Shown here piece after piece: positions 1-11,539 of a stretch of 64,000 nt of DNA (the stretch's first letter is position 1; every line of letters starts with the position of its first letter). Below the pieces are notes generated by a model, which had not been told where the DNA came from, ran no database searches, and saw only the letters and a list, made by a program, of their open reading frames with translations. The DNA comes from Palaemon carinicauda (Eukaryota; Arthropoda; Malacostraca; Decapoda; Palaemonidae): NCBI RefSeq assembly GCF_036898095.1, contig NC_090759.1:19080277-19144276 (forward strand). Reading direction: 5' to 3'. The position numbers and the translations under genes are program-made.

Positions 1-190
1 GCTATTGCTGGAATAGTGGCATCAAGTGGAGAGACCCCTCCCACGACACCAACCACAGAAGACTCTCCACTTCGCCTGGTAGACTCCCGCAGAGGACTTT
101 CGCAGGTGACGAGACATTCTCTCCCCAACCTGTTGCGAAAAGCCTCTCTCCGTGAGGAGACGCTGGATAGTCTCCAGGCGTGAAGCCGAA
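1..190 (-). pseudogene. Tyrosine recombinase, N-terminal start, truncated by window edge
   Basis: The translated stretch (about 50 residues) contains a run typical of the SAM-like core-binding domain that opens DIRS recombinases: short helices, then SSAGVYQAKWRVFCGWC. An in-frame TGA at about 22-24 breaks this frame, while another frame continues to base 1, so a frameshift is likely. The catalytic domain (Arg, His-x-x-Arg, Tyr) would lie outside the window. Family assignment rests on position after RNase H and on this helix motif. Confidence 0.5.
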
Positions 191-990
191 GCGAGGCTAC
201 GGCTTTGTGGAAGATGTTGCAATGTGGTTGTCTGAGTAGCTCGTGTCGTGGGGGGAGTTCTCTCGGAAACTCCGTCAGGAGCTGCAGAAGATCCGGGAAC
301 CATTCCACGTGATGCCATAGAGGAGCTATCAGGGTCATAGACAGGTTGACCGATAGTCTGGTCCTGTTGAGCACCCTTCTCATCAAACAGAACGGTGGGA
401 AGGCGTACACGTCTATGTTGTCCCACCACTGTTGGAAAGCATCTTGCCAGAGAGCCTTGGGGTCCGGGACTGGGGAGCAGTATAGAGGCAGCTTGAAATT
501 CAAGGCTGTCGCGAACAGGTCCACCGTCGGGGAACCCCACAAAGTTAGGACTTTGTTGGCTATCTGAGGATCCAAAGACCACTCGGTACTCACTATCTGC
601 GAAGCCCTGCTCAGACTGTCGGCGAGCACATTCCTCTTGCCAGGAATGAAGCGAGCTGATAGTGTTATCAAGTGGACTTCGGTCCACCTCAGAATCTTTA
701 CCGCAAGATGGGATAGCTGTTGTGAAAAAGTACTTCCCTGCTTGTTGATATAAGCCACTACCGTGGTGTTGTCGCTTATAACCACCACGGAGTGGAAGGC
801 CAGGGTCCGTTGGAACTGTTGAAGAGCCAGATATACGGCCTTCATCTCTAGCAAGTTGATGTGGCAGGTACTTTTCTGATTCTGACCAAAGGCCTGAGAT
901 CCTCTGGTTCAGAATGTGGGCCCCCCACCCTTCTTTTGACGCGTCCAAAAACAGCGTCAAATCCGGGGGAAGGACAAGAAGATCCACTCC
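191..990 (-). pseudogene. RNase H and following DIRS C-terminal domain, frameshifted
   Basis: RNase H begins at about 957 with LFLDASKEGWGAH (first catalytic Asp). After a frameshift near 865 it continues in another phase with NLLEMKAVYLAL (Glu) and VVVISDNTTVVAYINKQGS (Asp), then ADSLSR. A block with VDLFATALN and a later AFPP follows; DIRS elements carry such a block after RNase H, and it has been compared with methyltransferases, which I cannot confirm here. The enzyme would remove RNA from the RNA/DNA hybrid during reverse transcription. At least two phase changes make this copy non-functional. Confidence 0.7.
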
Positions 991-1995
991 CTTTCGTAGG
1001 TTCTCGTCGATCAGCCACCACCGCCAGGTCCGCCTGTTCCGTGGGTCCTATCGGGACCAGAGAGTCCGGGGAATCGGAGCCCTGACTCCACCGGGACTTG
1101 AGCCACCATTGCAGGAATCTCATCCTGAGACGGCCGTTCGGGACCAGACGAGCCAGGGAGGCTAGGTGACCTAAAAGACGCAACCATGATTGGGCTGGAA
1201 GCTCTTCCCGCCTGAGGAAGGGTTCTGCCACCCTCCTCAGCCTTGCTATCCTGTCGTCTGATGGAAAGGCTTTGTGGAGATTGGTGTCTAATAACATGAC
1301 TAGATAAACCAGTTGATGAGATGGCTGCAGAGAGGACTTCTCGAGATTTACCATGATCCCTAGATCTTGGCAAAGTCCCAGAAGCCTGTATCGGTGCCGA
1401 AGAAGGGTCGACTCCGAGTCTGCCAGGATCAGCCAGTTGTCCAGATATCGGAGGAGACGGATGCCGTTCCTGTGCGCCCATGACGAAATCAGGGTAAACA
1501 CTCTAGTGAATACCTGAGGTGCTGTGGAGAGACCAAAACACAGTACCTTGAACTGGTAGGTCTTGTTGTCTAGGCTGAATCTCAAGTACTTCCTGGAAGA
1601 TGTATGGATTGGTATCTGGAAGTACGCGTCCTTCAGATCCAGTGTGCACAAGAAGTCTTGCGGTCTCACTGCAAGTCTGACCGTGTCCGCTGTCTCCATG
1701 CTGAACGGAGTTTGCTTGACAAACTTATTCAGAGCCGAGAGGTCGATGACGGGTCTCCAGCCTCCAGACGCCTTCTTCACAAGACAGAGTCAACTGAAGA
1801 AGCCTGGGGAGCCGTCGACAACCTCCTGGAGAGCATCCTTCTTGAGCATGGTCTCGACTTCTGCCCGAAGGGCCAGCCCCTTTGCCGATCCCATGGCATA
1901 GGAGCTCAACGACACTGGATTCGCTGTCAGGGGAGGTTGAAATGTCGTGAATGGGACGCGATAACCTTGGCCGATCACGGAGACCGTCCAAGAAT
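991..1995 (-). pseudogene. DIRS-type reverse transcriptase, YLDN active site
   Basis: The reading frame contains GGWRPVIDLSALNKF (motif 1), LCTLDLKDAYFQIPIH (motif A with its catalytic Asp), FGLSTAPQVFTRV (motif B) and LLRYLDNWLILA (motif C). The second Asp of motif C is Asn here (AAC for GAC); the other DIRS copies in the window have YLDDWL. The upstream part (VIGQGYRVPFTTFQPP to MLKKDALQEVVDG) lies in another phase at about 1,790-1,995, so a frameshift precedes the conserved core. The 3' end runs out of phase near 1,080. The start codon is unresolved; the gene begins close to the end of Gag. Confidence 0.8.
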
Positions 1996-2075
1996 CGGCC
2001 CCATGTTGCTGCCACCTGTGCACGCAACTTTGTAGGCATCCCCCCACAGGTGGACACGCGGGGGGACTGCCACTC

Positions 2076-3362
2076 CTAGCGTTTACGGCCACGGCCGCTC
2101 CCTCTAGGAGTTTTGCCTCCCCTGGAGGACTTACCGCCCCTCTTGTCCTTGACAGGAAAGGGCCGAGGCTTAGACACCTTCGTCTTAGCTGCCGGAGCCT
2201 GCTTCGGTGTCCTGCGAGGCTGCTGTTGATGTTGCTGCCGAGCTGGAGGCCTGTAGGGCCGAGATGCGAGGGCCCTCTGGAGGAGCGAGTCTTGGTTAGA
2301 CTTCCTCCACTTCTCGGCTGTGCGTCCCACGTCCTTGGGCTCAAACAAGCTTCCTCCAAGGATGGAGGAGTGTCTGAGCCTGCAGACATCCACGGCGGGG
2401 ACCTTCGGGTGGAACTTCTCGGTCACCGCATCACGACGCTTCAAGACCGAGTTGTCCCACAGGTTGGTAACCTGGTGGGCCAGGAACTCGATGGAGCAAG
2501 TGCCCGAGAGGGGGATGGTCTCCAGGGCCTTCCTATTGCTCTCCTTAGACAAGTCCTCGGAGCGCAATAGGATGCCCAGAGATCCCAGCCAGACATCCAG
2601 CCACAAAATGGCCTGCATGGCACACATCGCGACCTTCTCCTGGCTCAGGATCTCCGACGCCCAGAATGTCACCTGCCGGGCAGAAAGCTTCTCAAGCGGA
2701 ACTCCACTTGTAAGCTCTTCCACCGAGTGGTGGAGGGAAAGAGCTAGGCTGGACTCCCCCATGATCTCAAAATAAATCCTCTGCTGTAAACGAGGAGGTG
2801 GGAGGAGTCTGTTCCCGGCAGAGGAACGGCTGGGGGAGGCGAGGTCCGAGAGCTGAGCGTCGACCTTGTCTCTGGCACTCTTCACCCCCTAGGACCAGGG
2901 CAAAGCCGCGCTGGCCTTCGGGGGCTTCTGAGTACCATAGACCGGGTCCAGGACCGTGTCTTTGCCTTCACGAGGGGCGATCTCCGGGTCCTTGAACCTG
3001 TTGAGCTGCCTCATCAGATTCAAGACCTGCCAGAAGGTGTGCTCAGACTCATGCTGCTCTCCTCCCTGTGGACTGGCAGCTAAGTCTCCCGTCCCCAGAG
3101 GCTCTTCTTGGGGAGACACGTGGACATTCTCCCGGGGTCTGGTTGGGTCCTGACGTATCCGCGAAGACAACTGCGGAATTGTCTTTGAGTCCTTGGGTTC
3201 CCTACTGGGCGGGATACAGGACTCCAGCAAAGAGGTCTGGAAGGTACCTTCCACGCGAGTTGCTTCTCCTCCTCGAGGAGGGGTCTCTCCCCTTGGTGCC
3301 GAGGGAGAGGTCCCCACCTCGCTGGACTCTCCTGAAGACGGAAAGGCCTCGTCCGCAGGAGA
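2076..3362 (-). pseudogene. SR-DIRS Gag, C-terminal third, one in-frame TAG
   Basis: This is the 3' part of the Gag-like gene. The C-terminal 269 residues (2,076-2,885) hold a mostly helical region and end in a basic Gly/Arg/Lys-rich tail (RGSGRGRKR), as expected for nucleic-acid binding. A TAG at 2,889-2,891 interrupts the frame after ASAALPWS; the same frame continues on both sides, so it reads as a point nonsense change. The upstream end (PADEAFPSSGESS) is cut at 3,362 by LINE X1, and its continuation (FSPSP) is found beyond 9,791. The related copy 2 contains the homologous stretch FWQVLTLMRHLNGF. The function is inferred from position and composition. Confidence 0.7.
3349..3362. repeat. 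Target site duplication, LINE X1, 3' side
   Basis: The 14 bases tcgtccgcaggaga are identical to 9,791-9,804 on the other side of LINE X1. Removing the LINE and one copy restores the Gag reading frame. Confidence 0.9.
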
Positions 3363-3515
3363 ATGAATGAATGATTTAAAGTTTTCAGGCATCCTGACAT
3401 CTAAGGTCATTGATGCCGGTAACATTTAATTTATGTATACAAAAATAAAAAATGAAATAAAATAAAAAATTAAAGAGTATTCAATTAAAATCATAAGAAT
3501 TGAATGTCATAAAAG

Positions 3516-6500
3516 TTAAATATTTTTCAGAAGACCTGCTTCTGAAAGAAATCTAAAAATGCCACTTGCATGGTAGGACACATCATTTCCAAGAATCTTG
3601 GCAAGGATGAACCTGCCACCCTCACCTCGAGCCTCAAACAAATATCTATTCCGCAAGTTGTTATAATTGGGGCATTCGGTCAATAAATGCCTTACTGTTA
3701 GAGGTACTAAACAGTTGTCACAATACGGTTGGTGTTGGCCCTTCAACAGAAACTCATTTGTCCACCGAGTGTGACCAATACGGAGACGACAAAGAGACGT
3801 CTCCCATTTTCGGGGCATCATATTATACCTCCAAGGAGATATGTCGTTTGTTACTTCCCTCATTTTATTGCCATCTTGACTATCCCATTGCTGTTGCCAT
3901 TTATTGCAAACCAATTTCTTGATGTCAGGTAAGCAATCATTACAGGGGATGGGATACCTTCTTGGCAGCAACTCGGATGCAGCCTCCTTAGCCAGTGAAT
4001 CGGCCTTCTCATTCCCGGACACACCTACATGTGCTGGAACCCAACAAAATTGAACCGTTATACCTCTCCGTCCAATAATAAAAAGCCATTCTAAAATCTT
4101 TAAAACTAAAGGGTTATTAGAATTAAAAACTTCCATAGCTTGAAGGACACTCCTTGCATCACTAAAAATTGTAAAATTACCCTCCTTCTCCAACGCTATT
4201 TTCTCAATAGCGGTTAATATGCCATACAGTTCGGCAGTAAATATGGAAGCGGTCAGAGGAAGTGCACCTCTACAATTAAAACCATTACTATGTACTCCAA
4301 ATCCAACGCCAGCATCAGATTTGGAGCCATCAGTATAGATAAAAGTTGATCCTCTATGTTCTTTAACAGGTTCATTAAAAAGACACCTGGCTTCTAAGTC
4401 TGACATATTCTTCTTATCTCCAATAAAATATTTACAAAAAGATATCTCTGGTAACTTCCATGGAGGCGTTGATGATACTTTGAATGGAAGTACCTTATTT
4501 CTAATTATATCCAGACTATTTAATAATCGTTTCACCCGAAAGCCATAAGGTTGAGGAGATTTTGGGTGCAACTCAAAGTATGATGCGTGTCTTACAAGGA
4601 TGGAGTCTTTGCAATCTAAACCAATACCGAAGAATGGAAGACATTCGGTAAAGGTCTAGAGGTAACTCTCCAGCATCAACAAGGAGACTTGGGATAGGCG
4701 AGGTTTTAAAAGCTCCAGTAGACAATCTAATACCTGCATGATGTATCGAGTCTAATATATTTAACTGGCTTGGGGTGGCTGAAGAATATACCTCACAACC
4801 ATAACTAATTTTGGAAAAAATCAAGGCCTTGTATAATTTTAAAATAATATTGCGGTCTGCCCCCCATGATGTATGGGACAATACTTTTAAGATATTCAGA
4901 GCTTCAACACATTTAGCTTTTAGCGCTTTTAGGTGAGAAACCCATGTAAGTCTACAGTCAAATATCAAACCTAAAAATTTGGTTTCCGATACACATGGTA
5001 TCCGTTGACCTTTAATGTATATATCCGGGTCTGGATGTACTCCCCGGATACGACAAAAATGGACAATGGTAGTTATACTTGTCGAGAACCTAAATCCATT
5101 CATGTCAGCCCTCTGGATAATTTTATCAATAGAGAGTTGGATTTTTCTCTCAACCATTGCCTTTCTAGTGCCAGCAAATGATATTGAGAAATCATCCAAA
5201 AATAATGTAGAGAGAACATCCTGGGGAATGGCTGGGGATATTCCATTAATTGCTAGTGCAAAAAGGGTTACACTCAGCACACTACCCTGAGGAACTCCTT
5301 CTTCCTGGCACTAACTCTCTGATAGAGTTTCCCCCACTCTCACTTAAAAAACTCTACGTGAAAGAAATGCCTGAATAAATAGTGGCAGCTCTCCTCTCAA
5401 TCCCAATTCATGAATGGTTTTAAGAATACCATATCTCCATGTGGTATCATATGCCTTTTCAATGTCAAAAAAATACTGTAACATGGTGCTGTTTGGAAGC
5501 AAAGGCTTCACAAATAGAAGACTCAAGTCGTATCAACACATCAGTCGTTGAGTGCATTTTTCGGAATCCACATTGAATCGGTGATAAAATACCTTTCTTT
5601 TCAAGGTACCATATCAGCCTTGCATTGACCATCTTCTCCATGATTTTACATAAACAAGATGTCAATGCAATAGGACGATAGTTTGCTGCTAAAAACTCGT
5701 CTTTACCGGGTTTTAAAAAGGCTAAAAAAATGGCTAGTTCCCAAACACTTGGGTAACTATGATCATGCCATATTCTATTAATAATGCTTAAAATAAATAG
5801 CTTTGTATTAAAATGTAAATGTTTAATCATTGCATATGGAATTCCATCGGGTCCATGGGCTGTATCGTTGCAATGAGCAAGTGCGGAATCAAATTCTCTT
5901 TCAGTGAAAGGAGAATTATACGACTCTTCCCTTCTTGTTGCAAAATTTAAAATTTTCTTTTCTTCAGTGCTCCTATACTGGTGACCAGGGGCTCCTTCAC
6001 ACTTGCTGGATACATTTGAAAAATGATTAGCCAGGGCATTGCTAACTTCATTTGCTTCAGTTACATACTGGCCATTCACCTTCAACACTGGTGGTGGGTT
6101 GGGGGTGAATTTGCCAGCTATCTTTTTTACTTTCTTCCACACAGAAGATGGTGGTGTTCTACTGTTAATGGAGGAAACAAAAGACATCTATGACTGGCGC
6201 CTTGCTTCTTTCATGGCACAACAAAACTGTGCTCTACATTTCTTGTACATAGTTAAATTCTCATCAGTTCTGCGTCTACGCAATCGAGTTAGAGATCTTC
6301 TTGTGGCTCTTTGGAGTGCAGTTAGTTCTGAAGACCACCAAGGGACTGGTCGTCGTTTGAATAACCCTGTTGTTTTGGGAATTGAATTTACTCCTGCTGT
6401 ATGAAGAGTTTTATTCAGTAGGTCTATGGCATCATCAACACTTTCAAACTGTTCTGCTCTCCCTTCGATTTCACTTAGCTCGAAAAATTTAACGCAGTCT

Positions 6501-7180
6501 GCCTTGTCTAGATTCCAACGTGGCGATCTTTGCAAAGGCGGACCCTTGTTGGTGTTTATAATGATTGGTGCATGATCACTAGTATACCAATCATCTAATG
6601 TCCTCCAATCAAAATCAAGAAGGCAGCTAGAGCTTGCAATTGAAAGGTCAATGCATGACAAAGTACCTGTCTGAACATGAAAGTGTGTGGGCTCTCCTGT
6701 ATTAAGGAGTCCCACATCCTCATTCTCCACAATTGATGCGATAATATTGCCCCTTGTGTTGGCCAAAACATCACCCCATAAAGGATGTCTACCATTCATA
6801 TCTCCCAGTAAGAGAAATGGTTGAGGGAGTTGTTGAATGACCTCTGCTAAATCATCATATAAGATATTATCATTTGGAGGTAAGTACAGAGAGCATATTG
6901 TATATTTTCTCCCTATATCAATTTGTACAACAACTGCGTGCAGGGTTGTACGTATAGACATGGGTATTTGGGGAACATCTCGACGAATGTACATGAGACT
7001 TCCACCATGGCTCCCTGCTTGTTGATTATATGGTGTTCTATAGCTAACATACTCTCGAGGACTAGGAGTGTTAGAATCAAGCATACTTTCCTGTAGACAT
7101 ACAATTATGGGGGAATGCTCATGAATTAGGAGCTTAAGTTCTTCATATTTTGCCCTCAAACCCTGACAGTTCCATTGCAA
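3516..7180 (-). pseudogene. LINE X1 ORF2: AP endonuclease, RT, RNase H (broken)
   Basis: Domains in order: an APE endonuclease (6,188-7,180) with WNCQGLRAK, CLQES, LLLGDMNGRHPLWG, LSCIDLSIAS and TSDHAPI; a TAG at 6,188-6,190; the RT (4,573-6,187) with YRPIALTSCLCKIMEKM, a motif A region DIEKAYDTTW, and FLDDFSI as the YxDD box; RNase H (about 3,900-4,350) with FIYTDGSKSDAG, TAELYGI, FSDARS and GNEKADSLAKEA; and a C-terminal segment LCRLRIGHTR...CDNCLVPLTVRHLL typical of this superclade. RT is split by frameshifts near 4,620, 5,280-5,345 and 5,480. No in-frame ATG is evident directly before WNCQG. Confidence 0.9.
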
Positions 7181-7194
7181 AATGGAGGAGAAAA

Positions 7195-8981
7195 CTATGG
7201 ATTATTTGTGGAAGACATCTTGGATGAGGTCTTCCCATTAGCAGTTTTTAATTTGACATTATTACCAGTAGGTTTCTTCAGAGGTGGTCTTGTTATGTTG
7301 GGTTTTACATTTGTGTTTTTCTTTGTATTCTTTTTATCTATTTGTTGAGGTGGATGGTGGACCTCAACTTGAATTTCTGATTTATTCACTATCTTCTGGT
7401 TCATTAGAAACATCAACAGACAAAACATCAAATTTATTTGATGTCATAACCTTAACGTTTCTAATGGAGGGTGGAGAGAGAGATGGAGGACTCTCTCTTT
7501 TGCGATTAATAGATGGTGGGATTCGAGGTTTTTGCACCTTTCCCACAACAGGTGCATCAGGTAAGTTAGTCTTAAGTGGAACCTCCATCAGATCAGGCAA
7601 GGACATGGCCTGAGAGAGGTTTGTATTACTTTTTGTAATGGCGGCTGAAGGCTGTACAGCAATGGGCAATGACCTAGTGTTAATACACCGTGGTAAAGCC
7701 TCAGGAGGTGATATGGTTACCTCGTTATTTGACATTTTGTCAGATACTATACTTTTTTTTGAGCTATTGGCAGTGCTAGGTTGGTTTGTTTTTAATGCCT
7801 TAGCATATGTATTTGATTTATTTAATAGTCTTTTGGCATGGGTCACACTTATGTGTTCTAAGTTTGATTTGTTGAGGGCAGCTTCCTCCAACTTATATAG
7901 CTCGCAGATCTTGTCTGTGGATTTGTGATTAGAGCTGCAATTTAAACACCTGGCTCCAAGTGCACACTCTCCATGGTAAGATTTGGAGCAAATACCACAC
8001 ATCTTCTCATTTTTGCAAACTTTGGACAGGTGCCCTAATTTAAAACAATTAAAGCATTACAATGGCTTCTGCTTGAAGGGTCTTACTTTAATCCTTTCGT
8101 TTTCGATAATAATATAAAAAGGTACATCAGCATCCTGGAATGTAAGGATTATCATTGATGTACCTGGGACTTTATGAACTTTCCATACATTTAATGGACA
8201 CATGGCCAGTATCTCCTCCTCTGTAAAATCATATAGATCTCTGTTAAAAACTACGGCTTCCGTAGCTAAAATTTAGGTGGGGTTTGACATCTAACTTAAT
8301 GTCATCATTACTTATTTTCATATTGGACAATATTACTGACTGTGTACTGGATTTGGCATGGATAAGGAAACTATTTTTTCTGAAACGAGATATATCGCGT
8401 CGTGCAATAGTTCTTACTTTTTTCTGAATCAATTTGCATATTTTAAAATAATTCCCTGTAACCCCCTTTGATTCAGCTATAAGCCACATCGGTGGTTTTG
8501 GATTTCTCTGGGAGGGCATGACTAAATCTGCGTCTTTTTCCAACCAATCGGCAGGCCTTTACACATCTAAATCTTTTGGTACCTTATCGCGGAGAGCAGC
8601 CGCGACATTCAAGTTATTAATTTTAATATTATTCAAATTACTTATTGCACTAAATGCTTTGTCATAACTACTATAAGATATCCATGAATCCTAAGTTTCA
8701 GCTTCAAGTTTCATCCTTATTTCTTTTATGCATCCATAGCATTCAAATGCTTTACATAGATCATCATAATTTGTTTCTATTGAAATTTGTGTAACATGGA
8801 GGATTCGAATTTTCCTCGTGTTACCCAAATTACTCGATTTAGAAATATCAGTAGAATGGTCCTTTCCCGTTCCGAGGTCATCAACAGAACTATCCCTTAT
8901 CACATTAGCAGAGGTCGTCAACAGTGCCGGGGGAGAGTCAGTGTATCCAGGGGATGAGGGTTCGTTCCTTAAAGAATCCAT
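7195..8981 (-). pseudogene. LINE X1 ORF1, RNA-binding Gag-like protein (broken)
   Basis: The start is ATG at 8,981 (MDSLRNEPSSPGYTDS), shared with X2. A region resembling an RRM fold (ILHVTQISIETNYDDL...YGCIKEIRMKLEAE) is followed, after stops and phase changes between about 8,070 and 8,690, by Cys/His knuckles (CGICSKSYHGECALGARC, CLNCSSNHKSTDKIC), then a Pro/Ser/Lys-rich tail ending at 7,195. In the part corresponding to the X2 first knuckle, the sequence reads out of phase. ORF1 proteins of this type bind element RNA and form the RNP. The copy is inactive. Confidence 0.8.
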
Positions 8982-9790
8982 TATACTAAAGAGAGAGAAA
9001 AGAGTTAGTTTGATGTACCTGCTCGAGAATGTTAGGCCATCACACGTCGGAAAGGAAATTTGCACTCTCCACTATCGACACAATGAGAGTATACTTCCCT
9101 GATGGTCCACTCCATACCCTACCCGAAGGATAGCATCAAAACAGATATAGAGGCACAGGTGTAAGCTGAACCCGCCTGTTAGGACTGAGACCAAGAAATT
9201 ATGGAATCATCCTCCCCATATCTATAATGTCGGGCTTCCGGCCAAAAGCCGAGAGTCCTACCCCAAGCATTGGATCCCCCTGGATTCCAAAGACCCAACA
9301 CTTGAGAATAGTTCCGCCAAAAAGGTCCAAACCATATTCGGGATGGCTGAAATCATCCAATACTCCCACATATAGCTTTGAATGCAAACACCTCCCAACC
9401 GTGATACCTCCTCCCACTCATCAAAGCAGGCAGCAATAAAGGATGTATGAACATCCCCGCCGGGGCTACAATGGATGTAAAAACATCCAAGCCATAGGAG
9501 AAAAGAAAAAAAAATAATAAATATATGTACATAATATATACACATATAATGAGGGAAATTTTTCTCATAGAGTTTGGAAAGCAAGACTAAAGAAAGTTTG
9601 TGAAATTAGGATAAGGTCGAAGTAATATTGAGAAAAAGAAAAAGGTAAAAGGGAGAAATTTAGATTCTAACTGGGGGAGCAATTTCCCCAAGTTCGAGAG
9701 CCCTCTTGCCCGTCACCAAGTTTCAGCATGGGAGTGAAATGCCGTGCTGAAGCTCAATGACTTCATCAAGGCATTCTCTCATTAAGAGGG
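8982..9790 (-). other. LINE X1 5' UTR with terminal hairpin
   Basis: Non-coding region between the element 5' end and ORF1. At 9,722-9,751, about 40-70 nt from the RNA start, the arms ttcagcatgg and ccgtgctgaa (one G-T pair) can fold around a 10-nt loop; in X2 the arms are perfect. The full-length status of both copies implies an internal promoter near this end, as known for Jockey/I elements; I could not identify a core promoter motif with confidence. Confidence 0.55.
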
Positions 9791-9804
9791 TCGTCCGCAG
9801 GAGA
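9791..9804. repeat. Target site duplication, LINE X1, 5' side
   Basis: Identical 14 bases to 3,349-3,362. Confidence 0.9.
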
Positions 9805-11243
9805 AGGAGAAAAAGACTGCGAAGGGGATGGGGCCTTCCTGACGAACCTCTTAGGAGCCAACTTCTCCCTGGGAGAAGTCACCACGAAGTCCACTCCTCT
9901 CCTTCTCTTCAGCGGGGGCGAGTCTGTCCTTGGCTTGAGTCCCAGATCAGAGAGGGCTGGCTTCATAGACTGCATCACCGCTCTCATCAAAGGACCAAAC
10001 CAAGACTGACGAGATACGGATGCAGTGTCCGTAATTCCCGCTGGAGGGAAGGGGATCGCCTGATCCTTCGGAGTGGACGCAACGGGGCCTACCTGCAAAG
10101 AAGAAAGTGAAGAATGTTGCTTAGACCTCTCTGACGACTCTTCCTGGTCCTGAAAGAGAGACCTACGCTTGCATGGTGGCGATCCTGACGGCGATCTGGA
10201 AGCACGCGCCCCTGCCGCAGCCACGAGCTGCGGAACCCGGCGAGAGCGGGGGTCGCGCTGGCGCTCACGCGGAGGAGGATTCAAGGAATCGAGCGCGGGA
10301 GGCTGTTGGAGCACGGGCGCATGGACGAGCAGGCGCGCGGGCGAGCGGGCGAGGGGACGCGTTGGCGCGTAGGTGAAAAAGCGCGTGAGGGAAGCGGAGA
10401 TTGCTGTTGCTCAGGATAACGGCAAGGCGCAGGAGATTGATGGCGGCCTGGAGATCTGTGGCGCGTGGGCGAGCGATGGTGCGTTGGCGAGCGATGGCGC
10501 GTTGGCGCGTTGGCGAGCGATTACGCGTTGGCGCGTGATGGCGCGTTGGCGAGCGATTACGCGTTGGCGCGTGATGGCGCGTTGGCGAGCGATGGGGCGT
10601 AGTACGCGCAGGCGACCGTCCGCGCACAGGCGATTTGGCGAGTGTGCGCGTAGGAGACTTATGGCAATATAGGTCAAGGTGGCGCTGGCGCGTAGGAGAG
10701 CGCTTGCGTGCAGGCGATGGATCGCGCGGGCACTCAGGAGATCGCTGGCGTGCAGGAGAACGCTGGCGTGCAGGAGATAGCTGGCGCGCAGGAGGGTGTC
10801 GACGCGTAGACTGCTGGGGCGCAGGATCAGGTTGCGCGGCGACGCGCAATGGCGAACGCTCGCGGACGGGCTCAGGATATGAAGTCGCGCGGGCGCGCAG
10901 GCACTCGGGCATGCAGGCGCAGGAACTCTTGAAGTGCGCGCTGGAGAGCGTGCGCGCTGTTGCGCAGGCGAAGATGGACGAACAGGAACGCGTGGGTGAG
11001 GAGAAATCAGGTCCTTGCCCGCATTCACATCCGAAGATCTAGGGCGCGTGGGCGAGCCTTGGCGTGCAGCGCGCATCAGGAACAAGGTGCGCAGGTGCGC
11101 GCTGACGAGCAGGAGATCGTGTGCGCAACAGGAACAGGAGGGTGTTGACTGCTAACAGGAGAGCGCTGGCGAGCAGGAGAGCTGACGATCAGAAGACCGC
11201 TGGCGAGAAGGCGAACGCTGACGAGCAGGTGAGCGCTGGCGCA
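9805..11243 (-). pseudogene. SR-DIRS Gag, middle part: Ser-Pro-Arg repeats plus conserved block
   Basis: The sequence between the two LINEs encodes the middle of Gag. From the 5' side (11,243) it reads PTDS, then LRQRSPARQRSP and many variants of the hexapeptide (RQRSPx, TRHHAPTRNRSP), with phase changes near 11,140 and 10,900. From about 10,315 it becomes a block shared with SR-DIRS copy 2: KRRSLFQDQEESS, QSWFGPLMRAV and KRRRGVDFVVTSPREKLAPK, ending FSPSPAD at LINE X1. The Arg/Ser-rich stretch resembles SR proteins in composition; a nuclear or RNA-binding role is an inference. The basic run before VTSPR could be a nuclear localisation signal. Confidence 0.65.
10478..10600. repeat. 18-bp-based minisatellite inside SR-DIRS Gag
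   Basis: Units of gcgttggcgagcgattac and gcgttggcgcgtgatggc alternate (36-bp higher-order unit). The period is a multiple of three, so the array preserves the Gag phase and adds Arg/Ser/Pro-rich hexapeptides. Confidence 0.75.
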
Positions 11244-11256
11244 GCGAGTCAGTTGG
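11244..11256. repeat. Target site duplication, LINE X2, 3' side
   Basis: The 13 bases gcgagtcagttgg are repeated at 17,755-17,767 across LINE X2. Confidence 0.88.
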
Positions 11257-11539
11257 TTTGATTGATTGATTTAAAGTTTTCAAGCATCCTGACATCTGAG
11301 GTCATTGATGCCGGTAACATTTAATTTATGTATACAAAAATAAAAAATAAAATAAAATAAAAAATAAAATAAAATAAAAAATAAAAAAGTATTCAGTTAA
11401 AGTAATTAAAAGTTGAATGTCATAAAAGTTGAATATTTTTCAGAAGACCTGCTTCTGAAATAAATCTAAAAATGCCACTTGCATGGTAGGACACATCATT
11501 TCCAAGAATCTTGGCAAGGATGAACCTGCCACCCTCACC

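Larger units (their letters stand above)
3363..9790 (-). mobile_element. LINE X1, full-length APE/RT/RNase H non-LTR retrotransposon
   Basis: Reading leftward it has a 5' UTR of about 0.8 kb, ORF1 (RRM-like region and CCHC knuckles), ORF2 (AP endonuclease, RT, RNase H, C-terminal Cys/His domain), an A/T-rich 3' tail and a short terminal repeat of ATTC units. ORF2 layout and the RNase H domain place it in the Jockey/I superclade; the exact clade is not decided by eye. Its 5' end (CCCTCTTAATGAGAG on the minus strand) is the same as in X2, so both copies appear full length (6,428 and about 6,498 bp). It sits in SR-DIRS Gag with a 14-bp target duplication. Several frameshifts and stops break ORF2. 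Confidence 0.92.

Noticed and set aside
9258..9584. Minus-strand hydrophobic 108-codon frame in the X1 5' UTR (and a counterpart near 17,127-17,531)
   Set aside because: Derived from A/T-rich simple sequence; frames do not agree between X1 and X2.
10373..11148. Several plus-strand open frames in the SR-DIRS Gag region
   Set aside because: Same cause: repetitive GC-rich antisense of Gag.
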